The notes under the pieces were generated by a model. The model was not told the DNA's origin. It saw only the letters and a list, made by a program, of their open reading frames with translations, and did no database searches. A stretch of DNA of 64,000 bases from Clostridia bacterium (GTDB taxonomy: Bacteria > Bacillota > Clostridia > TANB77 > CAG-508). The position numbers and the translations under genes are program-made. Below are positions 1 through 8,755 of this stretch, piece after piece (the first letter of the stretch is position 1; each line of letters begins with the position of its first letter). The stretch lies in contig JAFSBT010000004.1 of NCBI GenBank assembly GCA_017437145.1, positions 1-64,000 on the forward strand, given 5' to 3'.

Positions 1-226
1 ATGCGTTACTACAAGCTTATGCGGTATTAGCAGTGATTTCTCACTGTTATTCCCCTCTAATAGGCAGATTGCTTACGTGTTACTCACCAGTCCGCCACTA
101 AAGCCATTGTTATAAAATTTCTTTCCGATAAATCTTCAATCTATTTTATAACGACTTTCGTTCGACTTGCATGTCTTATGTGCGCCGCCAGCGTTTATCC
201 TGAGCCAGGATCAAACTCTCTTGTTT
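1..226 (-). rRNA. rrs: 16S ribosomal RNA, 5' end (partial)
   Basis: Read on the minus strand, this contains the universal 16S 5' core: the GAGTTTGATC block lies at the complement of 209-218, followed by CTGGCTCAGG and the GCTGGCGGC block. Placing that block at E. coli position 9 puts the mature 5' end near 226. The gene runs off the left edge, so only about the first 226 nt (V1 region) are present. It forms part of the small ribosomal subunit. Two tandem promoters lie upstream at 415-443 and 592-620. Confidence 0.97.
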
Positions 227-414
227 ATTGTATATATACTTTAATATATATCTGAATTTAATTTCGCAGATCTCTCTGCTCTGGTTCATTTTTTCGCTTG
301 GTTTTCTTCCAAATTTTATTGGTGAATGTTTACTTAAAAACATTCTCTCTTAAAGGAATTTATTGTTTATTTTTCAATGTACTTTTTTGTTCTCTCGAAG
401 TGAGAACGTTCCTT

Positions 415-443
415 ATTGTACCACTCTATTTTTTAAATGTCAA
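415..443 (-). promoter_or_regulatory. rRNA operon promoter P2 (sigma-A type)
   Basis: On the minus strand TTGACA (complement of 438-443) and TACAAT (complement of 415-420) are separated by exactly 17 nt. It is the promoter nearer the 16S gene. A hairpin with GTTCTC/GAGAAC arms lies just downstream (about 389-407) in the roughly 180-nt leader, which is otherwise non-coding. Confidence 0.8.
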
Positions 444-591
444 CATATTTTTTCAAATTTTTCAAAAAATTTTTGGGCGAAAAAAATAGCAATATTTTTC
501 ATGGCTGTTCATATATTTTTTTGTACAAAATATTACTAATTTTATATTCACAATCTATAAAATATGTCTTCATATTAATCGGTACATTCTT

Positions 592-620
592 ATAATAACA
601 TCTCCATTTTATTTTGTCAA
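592..620 (-). promoter_or_regulatory. rRNA operon promoter P1 (sigma-A type)
   Basis: TTGACA (complement of 615-620), a 17-nt spacer and TATTAT (complement of 592-597). A long A/T-rich stretch upstream (621-700) could act as an UP element. Together with P2 it gives the tandem arrangement usual for rRNA operons. Between 227 and 879 I see no credible gene; the open frame at 298-489 is a shadow over the leader and promoters. Confidence 0.75.
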
Positions 621-710
621 CATAAATTAAAAAAATATTTTAAAATTTTAATTGTTTTGTTTTTTAATATAATAATTCGTAATTTGTAGAAATGAATTAA
701 TCGCAAACTC

Positions 711-816
711 TGTAGGGGCGAACTTCGTTCGCCCGCCTTCGAAGTGCGGGAGAACACAGTTCTCCCCTACATATATCTAACCACCAAAATCCAAACGCCA
801 AATGCAAATTATAATT
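711..816. repeat. Dispersed palindromic repeat, gtaggggcg family (full copy)
   Basis: An inverted repeat opens with tgtaggggcg (711-720) and closes with its complement around 761-771; the interior contains further small hairpins. It is followed by a tail reading ccaccaaaatccaaacgcca (781-800). The same composite occurs in opposite orientation at 24801-24901, and partial copies lie at 7658-7686, 23862-23891 and 49661-49690. No ORF is inside, so it resembles a REP/MITE-like non-autonomous element. Confidence 0.75.
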
Positions 817-879
817 TGCCTCACATTTTTTTTATTTAATCAGAATATACTTTATATATAATTATTTTAGGAGTTATTT

Positions 880-1113
880 ATGAAGGCAAAAGGTTTAGAT
901 TTTAAACATAAAGAAGTAATTAATATAACCGATGGCAAACGTTTAGGTTTTGTGCAAGATGTTACCGCAGATTTAAATACTGGAGTTATAACATCAATAA
1001 TTGTTCCTGGCAGTTCTAAATTATTTAATATTTTTTCTAATATTAATGATATTGTAATTCCGTGGGAGAATATCAAATGTATTGGCGATGATGTAATTTT
1101 AGTAGAAATTTAA
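880..1113 (+). CDS. ymxH: YlmC/YmxH family PRC-barrel sporulation protein
   Basis: A 77-residue protein with a single PRC-barrel fold: KGLDFKHKEVINITDGKRLG at residues 3-22, then a short strand-rich half ending WENIKCIGDDVILVEI. Length and motif order match the YlmC/YmxH family, which in spore formers often sits beside sigG; its biochemical role is not well defined. ATG follows AGGAG at good spacing. It converges with sigG at 1167, and the two share a perfect hairpin at 1139-1158. Family assignment is confident; function is known only by association with sporulation. Confidence 0.9.
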   Translation: MKAKGLDFKHKEVINITDGKRLGFVQDVTADLNTGVITSIIVPGSSKLFNIFSNINDIVIPWENIKCIGDDVILVEI

Positions 1114-1138
1114 CTTATATGTAATCAATCATTTTAAT

Positions 1139-1158
1139 GGGCTGGTCAAGACCAGCCC
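1139..1158. terminator. Hairpin between convergent ymxH and sigG
   Basis: A perfect 9-bp stem (gggctggtc / gaccagccc) with a 2-nt loop sits between the convergent stop codons. The T-tract is weak on both sides, but position and stability suggest a shared bidirectional terminator. Confidence 0.7.
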
Positions 1159-1166
1159 CTGCAGTT

Positions 1167-1940
1167 TTATTTATATAATTTCTTTATTCTATCCATTGCA
1201 GATTTTTCTAATCTAGAAATTTGCGCTTGCGAGATTCCAATTTCCTCAGCAACTTCCATTTGTGTTCTTCCATCAAAAAATCTTTTCATAATAATATTTC
1301 TTTCTCTTTCATTTAATCTTTTCATCGCTTCTGACAAAGTTATATTATCTGCCCATAACTCATCGGTATTTTTAGTATCTTTTACTTGGTCCATTACATA
1401 AATGCTTTCACTTCCTTCATTATATACAGGTTCTTGTAAAGATATAGGATCTTGAATAGCTTCTAAACTAACTACAATATCTTCTTTATTAACACACAGT
1501 TCCTTTGCTATTTCTTCTATTGTAGGTTCTTTTTGTGTTTCTTTCATAATTTTTTCTTTAGCTTGTAATGCTTTATATGCCAAATCTCTTATAGATCTAC
1601 TTACTCTTATAGGATTATTATCTCTTAAATGTCTTCTTATTTCTCCTATAATCATCGGCACAGCATAAGTACTAAATTGTACATTTAGTGTATTATCAAA
1701 ATTATCTATTGCTTTTATTAGTCCTACACAACCTATTTGAAATAAATCATCTGCTGTTTCTCCTCTTCCTCCAAATCTTTGTACAACAGATAATACTAAT
1801 CTTAAATTCCCCTGAATAAACTTTTCCCTTGCTTCAGTATCTCCATTTTTTATCTTGATTAAAAGTTCTTGTTTTTCTTCATTTGATAGCACAGGTAATT
1901 TACTTGTGTTTACACCACAAATCTCTACCTTATTTATCAA
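1167..1940 (-). CDS. sigG: RNA polymerase sporulation sigma factor SigG
   Basis: A 257-residue sigma-70 family protein, the full length of SigG. The N-terminal NKVEICGVNTSKLPVL is a SigG signature; region 2 (GNLRLVLSVVQRF, DDLFQIGCVGLIKAIDNFD, FSTYAVPMIIGEIRRHLRD), region 3 and the region 4 helix-turn-helix (TQMEVAEEIGISQAQISRLE) are all present. SigG directs late forespore transcription during sporulation. The start is TTG at 1938-1940, preceded by AAAGGAGG at 9-10 nt. In many spore formers sigG follows spoIIGA-sigE; here it stands without them in the window. Confidence 0.96.
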   Translation of the reverse strand: MINKVEICGVNTSKLPVLSNEEKQELLIKIKNGDTEAREKFIQGNLRLVLSVVQRFGGRGETADDLFQIGCVGLIKAIDNFDNTLNVQFSTYAVPMIIGEIRRHLRDNNPIRVSRSIRDLAYKALQAKEKIMKETQKEPTIEEIAKELCVNKEDIVVSLEAIQDPISLQEPVYNEGSESIYVMDQVKDTKNTDELWADNITLSEAMKRLNERERNIIMKRFFDGRTQMEVAEEIGISQAQISRLEKSAMDRIKKLYK

Positions 1941-2102
1941 AATAAAAAACCTCCTTTGTTTTTAATGTAATTGTTATTTACATTATTTCCAAAAGAGGAA
2001 AATTTTATACTTATGTATCACTTTATTATCTATTTCTTTAACATTTTTATTAACATATAATATAAAAGGCCCGCTAGTGTTGCGAGCCATCCGGATCAGA
2101 GC

Positions 2103-2342
2103 TTATCTTCCCTGGAAGATAAAGATATCATTTACCCTTTCTTCCCAGGAAAATCCCGGCTGTTCAATTTCAACCCTTACTTCATAGCAAAAGCTATAAC
2201 CTCTGGGTATTGGGATATGAAGTCTTCTGGAATTATAATCCCTAAGAACATATCCAGGAAACCTCTTCTCAACCTCCTTCTTAACTGTATCTTCGCTAAT
2301 AATGTCATTGCAGTAAAAATCGAACATTTCTGTCCTAGTCAT
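2103..2342 (-). CDS. Hypothetical small protein with GC-richer codons
   Basis: A 79-residue soluble protein I do not recognise: N-terminal charged helices (TEMFDFYCNDIISEDTVKKE) then alternating strands (RRLHIPIPRGYSFCYEVRVE). Codon choice (CCG, GGC, CTC, AGG) is clearly richer in G and C than the neighbours, as in the genes at 20720, 28393, 47054 and 48471. It is monocistronic, with its own sigma-A promoter (2375-2403), an AGGAGG ribosome site and a GC-rich 3' region at 2065-2100. Function unknown; acquisition from another genome is an inference from composition. Confidence 0.75.
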   Translation of the reverse strand: MTRTEMFDFYCNDIISEDTVKKEVEKRFPGYVLRDYNSRRLHIPIPRGYSFCYEVRVEIEQPGFSWEERVNDIFIFQGR

Positions 2343-2374
2343 GGTAGATCCTCCTAAAATTTTTTGTTAACTAT

Positions 2375-2403
2375 ATTATATCACATTTTACGTAAATTTT
2401 CAA
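2375..2403 (-). promoter_or_regulatory. Sigma-A promoter for the gene at 2103-2342
   Basis: TTGAAA (complement of 2398-2403), 17-nt spacer, TATAAT (complement of 2375-2380), then AGGAGG about 20 nt further down and the ATG at 2342. Confidence 0.75.
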
Positions 2404-2450
2404 CAAGCACTGGAATTAGACACAACAATAAAAAATATCGAATATTTTAT

Positions 2451-2491
2451 AAACTAAAAAAGATAACCTAAAAGGTTATCTTTTTTAGTTT
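2451..2491. terminator. Rho-independent terminator of the 5494-2485 operon
   Basis: A perfect 19-bp inverted repeat (aaactaaaaaagataacct and its complement) with a 3-nt loop, A-rich on one side and T-rich on the other, overlapping the GNAT stop codon. It can work in both directions. Confidence 0.9.
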
Positions 2492-2991
2492 AATTTTAAC
2501 ATATATAATTTTCTTAAAAATCCATTAGACAATCTTGTTTCTTTTACAAAATTTAGTCCAACTTTCTCTAAAGTTTTACAACTTCCTATATTATCAGGAT
2601 GAGCCATTGATATTATATAATCGAATCCTCTTTGTTTTGCTATTCCTAACTCCATTTTTTGAAGCATTGTTGTTATACCATTTCCTCTATATTCTGGCAA
2701 AATAAGATTTCCTCCTAATTCACATACTGAATATTCTTCTAATCCAAATTCTTTTTTAAAATCAGCAAGCATATCTTGTGACACATATAATTGTGCCATA
2801 CCTACTAATTTTTCACCATCATATGCTCCATATAATGGTGCATAATTTTCTTCATCAAACATACTATCAAATTCCCATTGTTCATAAGGAATAAAATATT
2901 CTTGATTTTCTAAACCTCTTAAAACAATATCTATAAGTTTAAATAACTGTTCCTTATCTTTTTCTTCAATCTTTTTATATTGTAGCTCCAT
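2485..2991 (-). CDS. GNAT family N-acetyltransferase
   Basis: A 168-residue protein with the GNAT fold: beta-strand region LVGMAQLYVS, then the acetyl-CoA pyrophosphate-binding motif LPEYRGNGITTMLQ (about residues 98-111) and the C-terminal KTLEKVGLNFVKETR. It would transfer an acyl group from acyl-CoA to an amine, but the substrate cannot be read from sequence. It is the last gene of a four-gene operon; its ATG overlaps the end of the YgjV-like gene by 17 nt, so translation is probably coupled. Confidence 0.88.
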   Translation of the reverse strand: MELQYKKIEEKDKEQLFKLIDIVLRGLENQEYFIPYEQWEFDSMFDEENYAPLYGAYDGEKLVGMAQLYVSQDMLADFKKEFGLEEYSVCELGGNLILPEYRGNGITTMLQKMELGIAKQRGFDYIISMAHPDNIGSCKTLEKVGLNFVKETRLSNGFLRKLYMLKLN

Positions 2992-3538
2992 TATTATCCT
3001 CCTTTTTCATTTTATATTCTCTTATCAATCCTATAATTGCAGACAGTAACAATAATACATCTAACACAATTCCCATAATTGAAAAAATATAAATATTATA
3101 AATTATCCAAATTATTTCCATTATAATTCCTAATATTTTGTATGTTTTTGTTTTCTTTTGCCAAACAGAATATGTATATAACATTGTAGCTACAACACTC
3201 ATCATGCTTAAAATTCCTTCATATGTATATATTGCAGATACTATAGATATAGTATACAATACTAGTAAAATAATAATATCTTTTTTAGTTATTTTATCTC
3301 TTTTCCCATTTTTCTTTTCATCAATCATAAATATTATATTTCTAGTCATTGCTACAAATACCATTGCAAGTCCACTCCAAGCCGATAAAAGTGTATAAAC
3401 TACTCCATTTGCTATAAGAGCCATAAAACTAACTATTAAAATAGATTTTCTTGTTTTTAATTGATATGTAACCATTGATAAAATAGCATTAATTATTACA
3501 AATACTTGTGATAAGACATATGTTAAAGTTAATTCCAT
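2975..3538 (-). CDS. YgjV family inner-membrane protein
   Basis: A 187-residue protein with about five to six hydrophobic helices and a basic C-terminus (REYKMKKEDNN). The pattern, including ANGVVYTLLSAWSGLAMVFV and a short charged DEKKNGKRDKITKKD loop, fits the YgjV (Imp-YgjV) membrane family, whose function is unknown. Its ATG shares one base with the upstream stop codon (TAATG) and its end overlaps the GNAT gene, so it lies inside a tightly packed operon. Family call is by pattern, not search. Confidence 0.72.
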   Translation of the reverse strand: MELTLTYVLSQVFVIINAILSMVTYQLKTRKSILIVSFMALIANGVVYTLLSAWSGLAMVFVAMTRNIIFMIDEKKNGKRDKITKKDIIILLVLYTISIVSAIYTYEGILSMMSVVATMLYTYSVWQKKTKTYKILGIIMEIIWIIYNIYIFSIMGIVLDVLLLLSAIIGLIREYKMKKEDNNGATI

Positions 3539-4332
3539 TATTTTTCCTCTCCTTCTATTTCTTTTTCTTTTTTATATTCTTCTGCTATTTTTCGAACCGC
3601 TTCTATGGTATATCCATCTAGGCTTGCACGTCTTCCAGGATATACGTCTGTCAGACCTACATATACAAATTCAAAGTTTTTACGCCTAACCTGTTCCTTT
3701 TCCCCATCTTTTACAGCAACAAGCGTCCCATTATCTTTCACATTAACTTTTATGCTTGGATTTTCTACACATGTATAAGTATAAGAAGTTTTTTCTTCAT
3801 CACTCCTGTCACTTGCTATCACCACATGCATTCCTTCTAGAAATCTTTTACCTTTATAGTTTTCACTATATTGAACCAAATTCATATACCAATATATCGC
3901 ATCACTTTTTTCCTTATTAATCTTTTCTATTAAATCTATTAATTCTTCCTTGGTAAATAGCATACTCTCAGCTTCTTCCATGGACATTCCTGTTATCTGT
4001 TGTAACAAAGCACAAGTTGAATATATTATCGAATATCTTTTTTCTTGGCCACAATCATCATATATCCTCCTGTAAAAATGTCCCGATGGCGACACTACCA
4101 AGGTATAATTGATTTTATTTTTAGAATCTTTAATATTTGTCTCGCTCATCCTATACTCTCCTATTGTCCATCCTTCTTCTTTACTGCTCGAAATAGTTTC
4201 TACTGTATAAAGTTCTAAATTTCCTGTTTGTTTATCTTTCCTTGTATTAATATCACTTACTTTATATTTTCTTACACTTTTTTCTTCTGTTTCAACTTTA
4301 AGTTTATTTCTAAACTCTGAAAACAGTTTCAT
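3538..4332 (-). CDS. Hypothetical protein (264 aa)
   Basis: A soluble protein with no signal peptide or membrane segment and no motif I recognise. Visible features are a basic N-terminus, a central acidic helical stretch (MSMEEAESMLFTKEELIDLI), and a lysine/glutamate-rich C-terminal helix. It lies 10 nt downstream of the HTH regulator gene and overlaps the YgjV-like gene by one base, so it is co-transcribed from the promoter at 5547-5575. No function assigned. Confidence 0.8.
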   Translation of the reverse strand: MKLFSEFRNKLKVETEEKSVRKYKVSDINTRKDKQTGNLELYTVETISSSKEEGWTIGEYRMSETNIKDSKNKINYTLVVSPSGHFYRRIYDDCGQEKRYSIIYSTCALLQQITGMSMEEAESMLFTKEELIDLIEKINKEKSDAIYWYMNLVQYSENYKGKRFLEGMHVVIASDRSDEEKTSYTYTCVENPSIKVNVKDNGTLVAVKDGEKEQVRRKNFEFVYVGLTDVYPGRRASLDGYTIEAVRKIAEEYKKEKEIEGEEK

Positions 4333-4342
4333 GCTTTCCTCC

Positions 4343-5494
4343 TTATTTTAAAATTTCTTTTAAGTCTTTTGCATATGTTTTCAGTTTTTGAAAACAGTTA
4401 TATGCATCTATTACCTCTTTTGTATTTTTAGAAACATATCCTCTTTGCTTACTTGTTTCAGGCAAGTCTGCTATTAAAAGTGCTTTGTCTATTCCATCCC
4501 AACCATCTCCAACTACTTCTATTAAATTAGATTCTTTTTCTCTTATTTCATCTAAATCTACATATAGTGTTTTTATATTACTTTGCATATATATCTTAAG
4601 TGTTTTATTATTTTTAAACTGCTTTATTTTATCTTTACTGAATATAAATATTCTTTCTACATTGACTCCTCTATTTGCTACTTCTAAATTTATAATTCTA
4701 AATTTCATTTCTTGCGGGGAATCTGTCCATTCGTCTTCTAGCATTGTAGATGCACACCATAAATAAGATTCCTTATTTAATTTTTTAAAACAGTTATTGA
4801 TTGCTTTGTAGAATTTTCCTATTTCAAAATTTTCTGTTCTTCCACTTTTATCAAATTCTATTTTTCCACCATCTGTTGTTATTGCTATTCCTGTTGTATT
4901 TTTAAATCTAAGTAATAGATTTATAATATCTTCTGCTAACTCATCATAATTAATTAAAACATTATTATCTTGTGCTATATCTAAAAGTAGTGTATTTATT
5001 TTTAATCCTATTTCATTTTTAAACTTTTCGCTTAGCTTTTGTTCTATTTTATTTCTTGTAGAATTATTATAATCGACAATTACTATGCTAGATTCTGAAT
5101 TTAATTTATTAGAAAAGTTTCTTATATATAATTCTTCATTTTGATTCATATTATTTATTGAAAAATATATAAGCCCTTCATAATATTTATCTGAATCATC
5201 TTTTATTAAATCAACATTTTCAAACTCTGCTACATATCCTTCTTTATCAAGTAGATTCACTAAATAACCTTTTAATTCTTCTTTTACATTTACTATCATT
5301 ATCTTCTTTGGAATATTTATATATTTATATATATTACTTCTTTTATCTGAAGGTTTTAATGTTTCTTCTGGTATTTCCCATACCATACCCGTTTTTCTTG
5401 CTCCACTTATTCTATTTTCGCTACAAAGTTTTATGATTCTTCTTTCCGTTATCCCCCATATTTCAGAAAATTGTTTTGCAGTTAAGTATCCCAT
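4343..5494 (-). CDS. Helix-turn-helix regulator with large unassigned C-terminal domain
   Basis: Residues 1-50 form an excisionase/MerR-like winged helix (LTAKQFSEIWGITERRIIKL, then a wing around KTGMVWEIPE), a DNA-binding domain. The remaining ~330 residues begin with a beta-alpha-beta stretch (KKIMIVNVKEELKGYLVNLL) that may be a degenerate nucleotide-binding fold, and end in an unassigned region with LEVANRGVNVERIFIF. It heads the operon 5494-2485. A palindrome (5511-5532) between its promoter and start codon is a plausible autoregulatory site. Confidence 0.75.
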   Translation of the reverse strand: MGYLTAKQFSEIWGITERRIIKLCSENRISGARKTGMVWEIPEETLKPSDKRSNIYKYINIPKKIMIVNVKEELKGYLVNLLDKEGYVAEFENVDLIKDDSDKYYEGLIYFSINNMNQNEELYIRNFSNKLNSESSIVIVDYNNSTRNKIEQKLSEKFKNEIGLKINTLLLDIAQDNNVLINYDELAEDIINLLLRFKNTTGIAITTDGGKIEFDKSGRTENFEIGKFYKAINNCFKKLNKESYLWCASTMLEDEWTDSPQEMKFRIINLEVANRGVNVERIFIFSKDKIKQFKNNKTLKIYMQSNIKTLYVDLDEIREKESNLIEVVGDGWDGIDKALLIADLPETSKQRGYVSKNTKEVIDAYNCFQKLKTYAKDLKEILK

Positions 5495-5510
5495 TATCTT
5501 TCTCCTTTGT

Positions 5511-5532
5511 ATTATTCTTATTTCAGAATAAT
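5511..5532. promoter_or_regulatory. Palindromic operator candidate upstream of the HTH gene
   Basis: Perfect 8-bp arms attattct / agaataat separated by 6 nt, lying just downstream of the expected transcription start and just upstream of the GGAG ribosome site of the regulator at 5494. Position suggests repressor binding, probably by the adjacent HTH protein; this is inference. Confidence 0.5.
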
Positions 5533-5546
5533 ATGTTTATATTTCT

Positions 5547-5575
5547 ATTTTATACTATTTTCGGAACAATGTCAA
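5547..5575 (-). promoter_or_regulatory. Sigma-A promoter of the HTH-YgjV-GNAT operon
   Basis: TTGACA (complement of 5570-5575), 17-nt spacer, TAAAAT (complement of 5547-5552). It overlaps the end of comEA, so the operon is transcribed independently of comEA. Confidence 0.75.
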
Positions 5576-5580
5576 TATTT

Positions 5581-6198
5581 TTATTTAACATAAATAAATT
5601 CTTTTATATTTTTAAATTTAGACTCCCCTATTCCAGGAATATTTTTTATATCTTCTATGCTTTGGAACTTACCATTTTCTTCTCTATATGTAATTATTTT
5701 TAAAGCTGTTGAAGGACCTATACCAGGCAATGTTTCTAATTCTGTTTGAGTAGCTGTATTTATATTAACTAATCCTTTTTTTGTTTCTTCTTCAATAATT
5801 CCTTCCCCGCTTCCATTTGTAACATATTGTTCAACCCTCTCATCATTAATACTTGGTATATAAACTTTTTGTCCATCTTCTACTTCATATGCTAAATTCA
5901 CTTTACTTAAATCAGCATTTTCTGTACTACCTCCGGCAGCTTCAATAATATCAGAAATTCTTGCTCCCTCATCTAATTCAATCATACCTGTGTTTTGTAC
6001 TTCACCTATAACATGAATTTTAATTTTTTCTTTTTCTATATCTTTTTCTTCTACCTCTTCATTTTCATCAACAATATATTGTTGATATTCATTTTCTACA
6101 TTCTTATCTTTAGTTATTAAAAATATTCCTATTATAAATATAATTATTATAGTAATTATTGTTAGTATTATTTTTTGTTTATTATTTAAATTATCCAT
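5581..6198 (-). CDS. comEA: ComEA family competence DNA-binding protein
   Basis: A 205-residue protein with an N-terminal membrane anchor (about residues 9-29), a SLBB domain (IKIHVIGEVQNTGMIELDEG), and a C-terminal double helix-hairpin-helix (LVNINTATQTELETLPGIGP, then IEDIKNIPGIG). This is the ComEA layout: the anchor places the HhH DNA-binding region outside the membrane, where it captures incoming double-stranded DNA for transformation. The ComEC-type channel gene is not adjacent; a soluble ComEC-like hydrolase gene is at 60252-61022. Confidence 0.94.
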   Translation of the reverse strand: MDNLNNKQKIILTIITIIIIFIIGIFLITKDKNVENEYQQYIVDENEEVEEKDIEKEKIKIHVIGEVQNTGMIELDEGARISDIIEAAGGSTENADLSKVNLAYEVEDGQKVYIPSINDERVEQYVTNGSGEGIIEEETKKGLVNINTATQTELETLPGIGPSTALKIITYREENGKFQSIEDIKNIPGIGESKFKNIKEFIYVK

Positions 6199-6219
6199 TT
6201 TTTCCTCCTAATTTTATTT

Positions 6220-6326
6220 ATGTGTTTGGAATTTGAAGTTTAGAATTTGGAATATATGGTATGTCTACGAAGGTTTGCCCCATAAATCCAAACACCAAAT
6301 ACCAATTACCAAATCCAATTTATAAT
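6220..6326. repeat. Dispersed repeat derivative between comEA and dacF
   Basis: Imperfect inverted repeat: a gtgtttggaattt-type segment (about 6221-6260) faces ccataaatccaaacaccaaa (6280-6299) and its continuation. The aatccaaac...ccaaat tail matches the tail of the gtaggggcg elements at 781-816 and 24801-24833, but the gtaggggcg core is missing. No gene fits here. Confidence 0.5.
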
Positions 6327-6421
6327 CCCTCTCATTTATTTGATCAATTTTTAAACTTTCTTATTGTTTTTATTTATTTTTTAATATATTATAGATGTTA
6401 TAAAAGGTGGGAATATTACTT

Positions 6422-7652
6422 ATGAAAAAAAGTTTGAAAATTTTTCTTTTAATTATTTTAATTAATTTTATATTTATATTTTGTTCTAATGTGTTTGCCG
6501 AAGAAATATCTTTAAATATATCTTCTAATAATGCACTGCTTATGGATTATGATTCTGGGAAAATATTATATGAAAAAAACATATATGAAGAAGTTTATCC
6601 TGCTAGCACGACTAAGATCATGACGGCTATTTTAGTTTTAGAAAATTGTGATTTAAAAGATACTGTCACCGTCACTTCCTCTGCTGTTAATAATGTAGAA
6701 TTTGGTTATGTTACAGGAAACCTTAAACCAGGAGAAACATTTACTGTAGAGCAAATGCTTTATACTTTAATGGTTGCTTCAGCTAATGATGCAGCTTATG
6801 TTTTAGCTGAAAAAGTTTCTCGGTTCTCCTGAAGCCTTTGTTGAATTGATGAATTCTAAAGCAGTAGAACTAGGTTGTAAAAATACACACTTTGTTAACC
6901 CTAATGGGATTCACAATGAAGAACACTATTCTTCTGCTTATGACTTAGCTTTAATTGCAAAATATGCTATGAGAAATGAAACTTTTAGAGAAATTGTTTC
7001 TTATTCTTCTTATAAATTACCACCTACAGAGCTTTACCCTGAAGACAATAGAATTTTTGCAAATACTAATGATATGCTTGTTCCTTATAGTAATTACTAC
7101 TATAAATATGCTACTGGAATAAAAACTGGTTATACATCTGCTGCTGGATATTGTCTGGTTGCATCTGCAGAAAAAAACAATTTAAATTTAATATCAATTA
7201 TTTTTGGTTCGGAAAATAATGAAAAAAAATACACTGAAACAAAAAGTTTATTTGAATATGGTTTTAATAATTATTCTATAAAACAAATATCAAAAAAAGG
7301 CGAAGCTGCGCAAACTATTAAAATAAAAAATGCAACTAGAAATACAAAAAACTTGAATGCCATATTAGAAAACAATATTTCTGCTATTGTAAAAAATGGT
7401 TCTACTGAAGCAATTTCTCCTGAAATAGAAATTAAAGATAAATTAAAAGCACCTATAAAAAAGGGAGATGTAATTGGAACTATAACATATAACATAGAAG
7501 GAATATCCTATACTAGCAATTTAATCGCAAATAATGATGTTAAACCATCCTATTTATTTGTTTACATCTTACTTTTTGTGATTGTATGTTGGCTAATCAT
7601 TAAACTTTTAGAAAAAATTAAAAATAATAAAAAAAATTATAGAAAAAATTAA
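6422..7652 (+). CDS. dacF: DacF-like D-alanyl-D-alanine carboxypeptidase, split by +1 shift at CGG
   Basis: Penicillin-binding serine peptidase that trims D-Ala from peptidoglycan stem peptides. A signal peptide (MKKSLKIFLLIILI onward) is followed by SxxK in PASTTKIMTAI, SxN in ASANDAAY, and KTG in IKTGYTSAAGY; a C-terminal membrane anchor precedes a lysine-rich tail. The frame breaks at a zero-frame CGG (6821-6823); skipping C6821 restores KVSGSPEAFVELMNSK, as expected, and a 409-residue product. ATG 6422 is preferred over GTG 6407 because AAGGTGG precedes it. Either a +1 frameshift or a disrupted gene; five other genes here show the same CGG lesion. Confidence 0.88.
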
Positions 7653-7657
7653 TATAT

Positions 7658-7686
7658 TGTAGGGGCGGGCCTTGTGTCCGCCCTCT
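7658..7686. repeat. Short gtaggggcg repeat, possible bidirectional terminator
   Basis: tgtaggggcgggccttgtgt followed by ccgcccta forms a GC-rich hairpin between convergent dacF and the LCP gene. It is a short relative of the elements at 711, 23862, 24834 and 49661. Confidence 0.55.
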
Positions 7687-7691
7687 ATCTA

Positions 7692-8690
7692 TTATTCATC
7701 AATCTCGTTTGCTAATTCTTCACTAGTTTGATTTAAAAATATCTCATCAATTAATTTCTCTGTTTCTTCTTCATCATGTAAGAAAAAAGAAATTCCATTT
7801 AGCATTTTTGATTCTCCAGGCAGCTGTTGTGTTGATACTGTACTTAAATCAAAATTCATTGCATATGGTAAATATCCTGTTACATTTGTTAAATCTACAT
7901 TTGTTTTAACATACTTTTTAACTATATTTATTATTTCTGTTATTTCGCTTATTTTCTTTGTACTCAACACTTGTTTTGCTAATTCCGTTATGACATTTCT
8001 TTGTGTATGCATTCTTCCATAGTCTTCAATTCCATATTCATATGAGTAGGTCGAACCATCATTATTATGTCTAAATCTTACTAACCCTTCTACCTCTTTA
8101 CCTGATAAATTTTGTTTTCCTGCTTTAAGATTAATGTGTAAATCTTGACTATAGTCATCATATTTCATATCAATTGGTACGTCAAATTCTAAACCTCCAA
8201 TTGCATCTACTATTTCTATTAATGCCTCTGTATCAACATATACGTAATTTTCTATATCTAATCCTGTTATTTCATTTACTTCTTTTAAAGTTTTTTCTGG
8301 ACTTTCTCCTCCTCCAGCTAATGAATTTATTTTATGGCTTGCTCTTGCACTATAAGTACTTTCACCTGTAAAAGTATCCCTCGGAATTGATAACATAGAC
8401 GCTTTTTGAGTTACTGGGTTGTATGATGCTACTATTATTGTATCAGTCAATCCTGTACTTTCGCCTAAAATTAAGATTTTAAATTCCCCTAATTCCTCAG
8501 CAGTTTTTTCATTATGTCCCATAAATACAGCCATTAATCCAGACCATCCTCCACCTAGATCTTTTGTTTTTTTTGCAAGTACTATTCCAGCAATAATTAA
8601 TAAAATTAATATTAAAATAAAAATTCTTCTACCTACATATTTTTTTCCTTTTTTCATTTTTATTCTTTTATCTTCTGAATGTTTTCCCAT
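7692..8690 (-). CDS. LytR-CpsA-Psr (LCP) family protein
   Basis: A 332-residue protein with a basic cytoplasmic tail, one membrane helix (RRIFILILILLIIAGIVLA) and an extracellular LCP domain: LILGESTGLTDTIIVASY, MLSIPRDTF and YVYVDTEALIEIVDAIGGLE, with the later VRFRHN...GRMHTQRNVI basic motif. LCP enzymes transfer undecaprenyl-linked glycopolymers to peptidoglycan or protein. It is the last gene of the YkvI-DUF5711-CvpA-LCP series; a weak hairpin at 8701-8724 lies between it and cvpA. Confidence 0.93.
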   Translation of the reverse strand: MGKHSEDKRIKMKKGKKYVGRRIFILILILLIIAGIVLAKKTKDLGGGWSGLMAVFMGHNEKTAEELGEFKILILGESTGLTDTIIVASYNPVTQKASMLSIPRDTFTGESTYSARASHKINSLAGGGESPEKTLKEVNEITGLDIENYVYVDTEALIEIVDAIGGLEFDVPIDMKYDDYSQDLHINLKAGKQNLSGKEVEGLVRFRHNNDGSTYSYEYGIEDYGRMHTQRNVITELAKQVLSTKKISEITEIINIVKKYVKTNVDLTNVTGYLPYAMNFDLSTVSTQQLPGESKMLNGISFFLHDEEETEKLIDEIFLNQTSEELANEIDE

Positions 8691-8755
8691 AAAAAATCAA
8701 CTCCCAATTATGATGTAATTAGGAGTATATCAAAAATTTTTTCAAATATCAATAT

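Noticed and set aside
298..489. Open frame over the 16S leader
   Set aside because: It overlaps the two rRNA promoters and leader, has no ribosome site and is low-complexity.
2061..2102. Independent RNA gene downstream of 2103
   Set aside because: The GC-rich patch fits a 3' untranslated hairpin of the GC-richer gene; no conserved RNA structure recognised.
6407..7652. Treating the two dacF frames as separate genes
   Set aside because: The downstream frame starts inside the peptidase domain and the motif order is continuous once the CGG is shifted.
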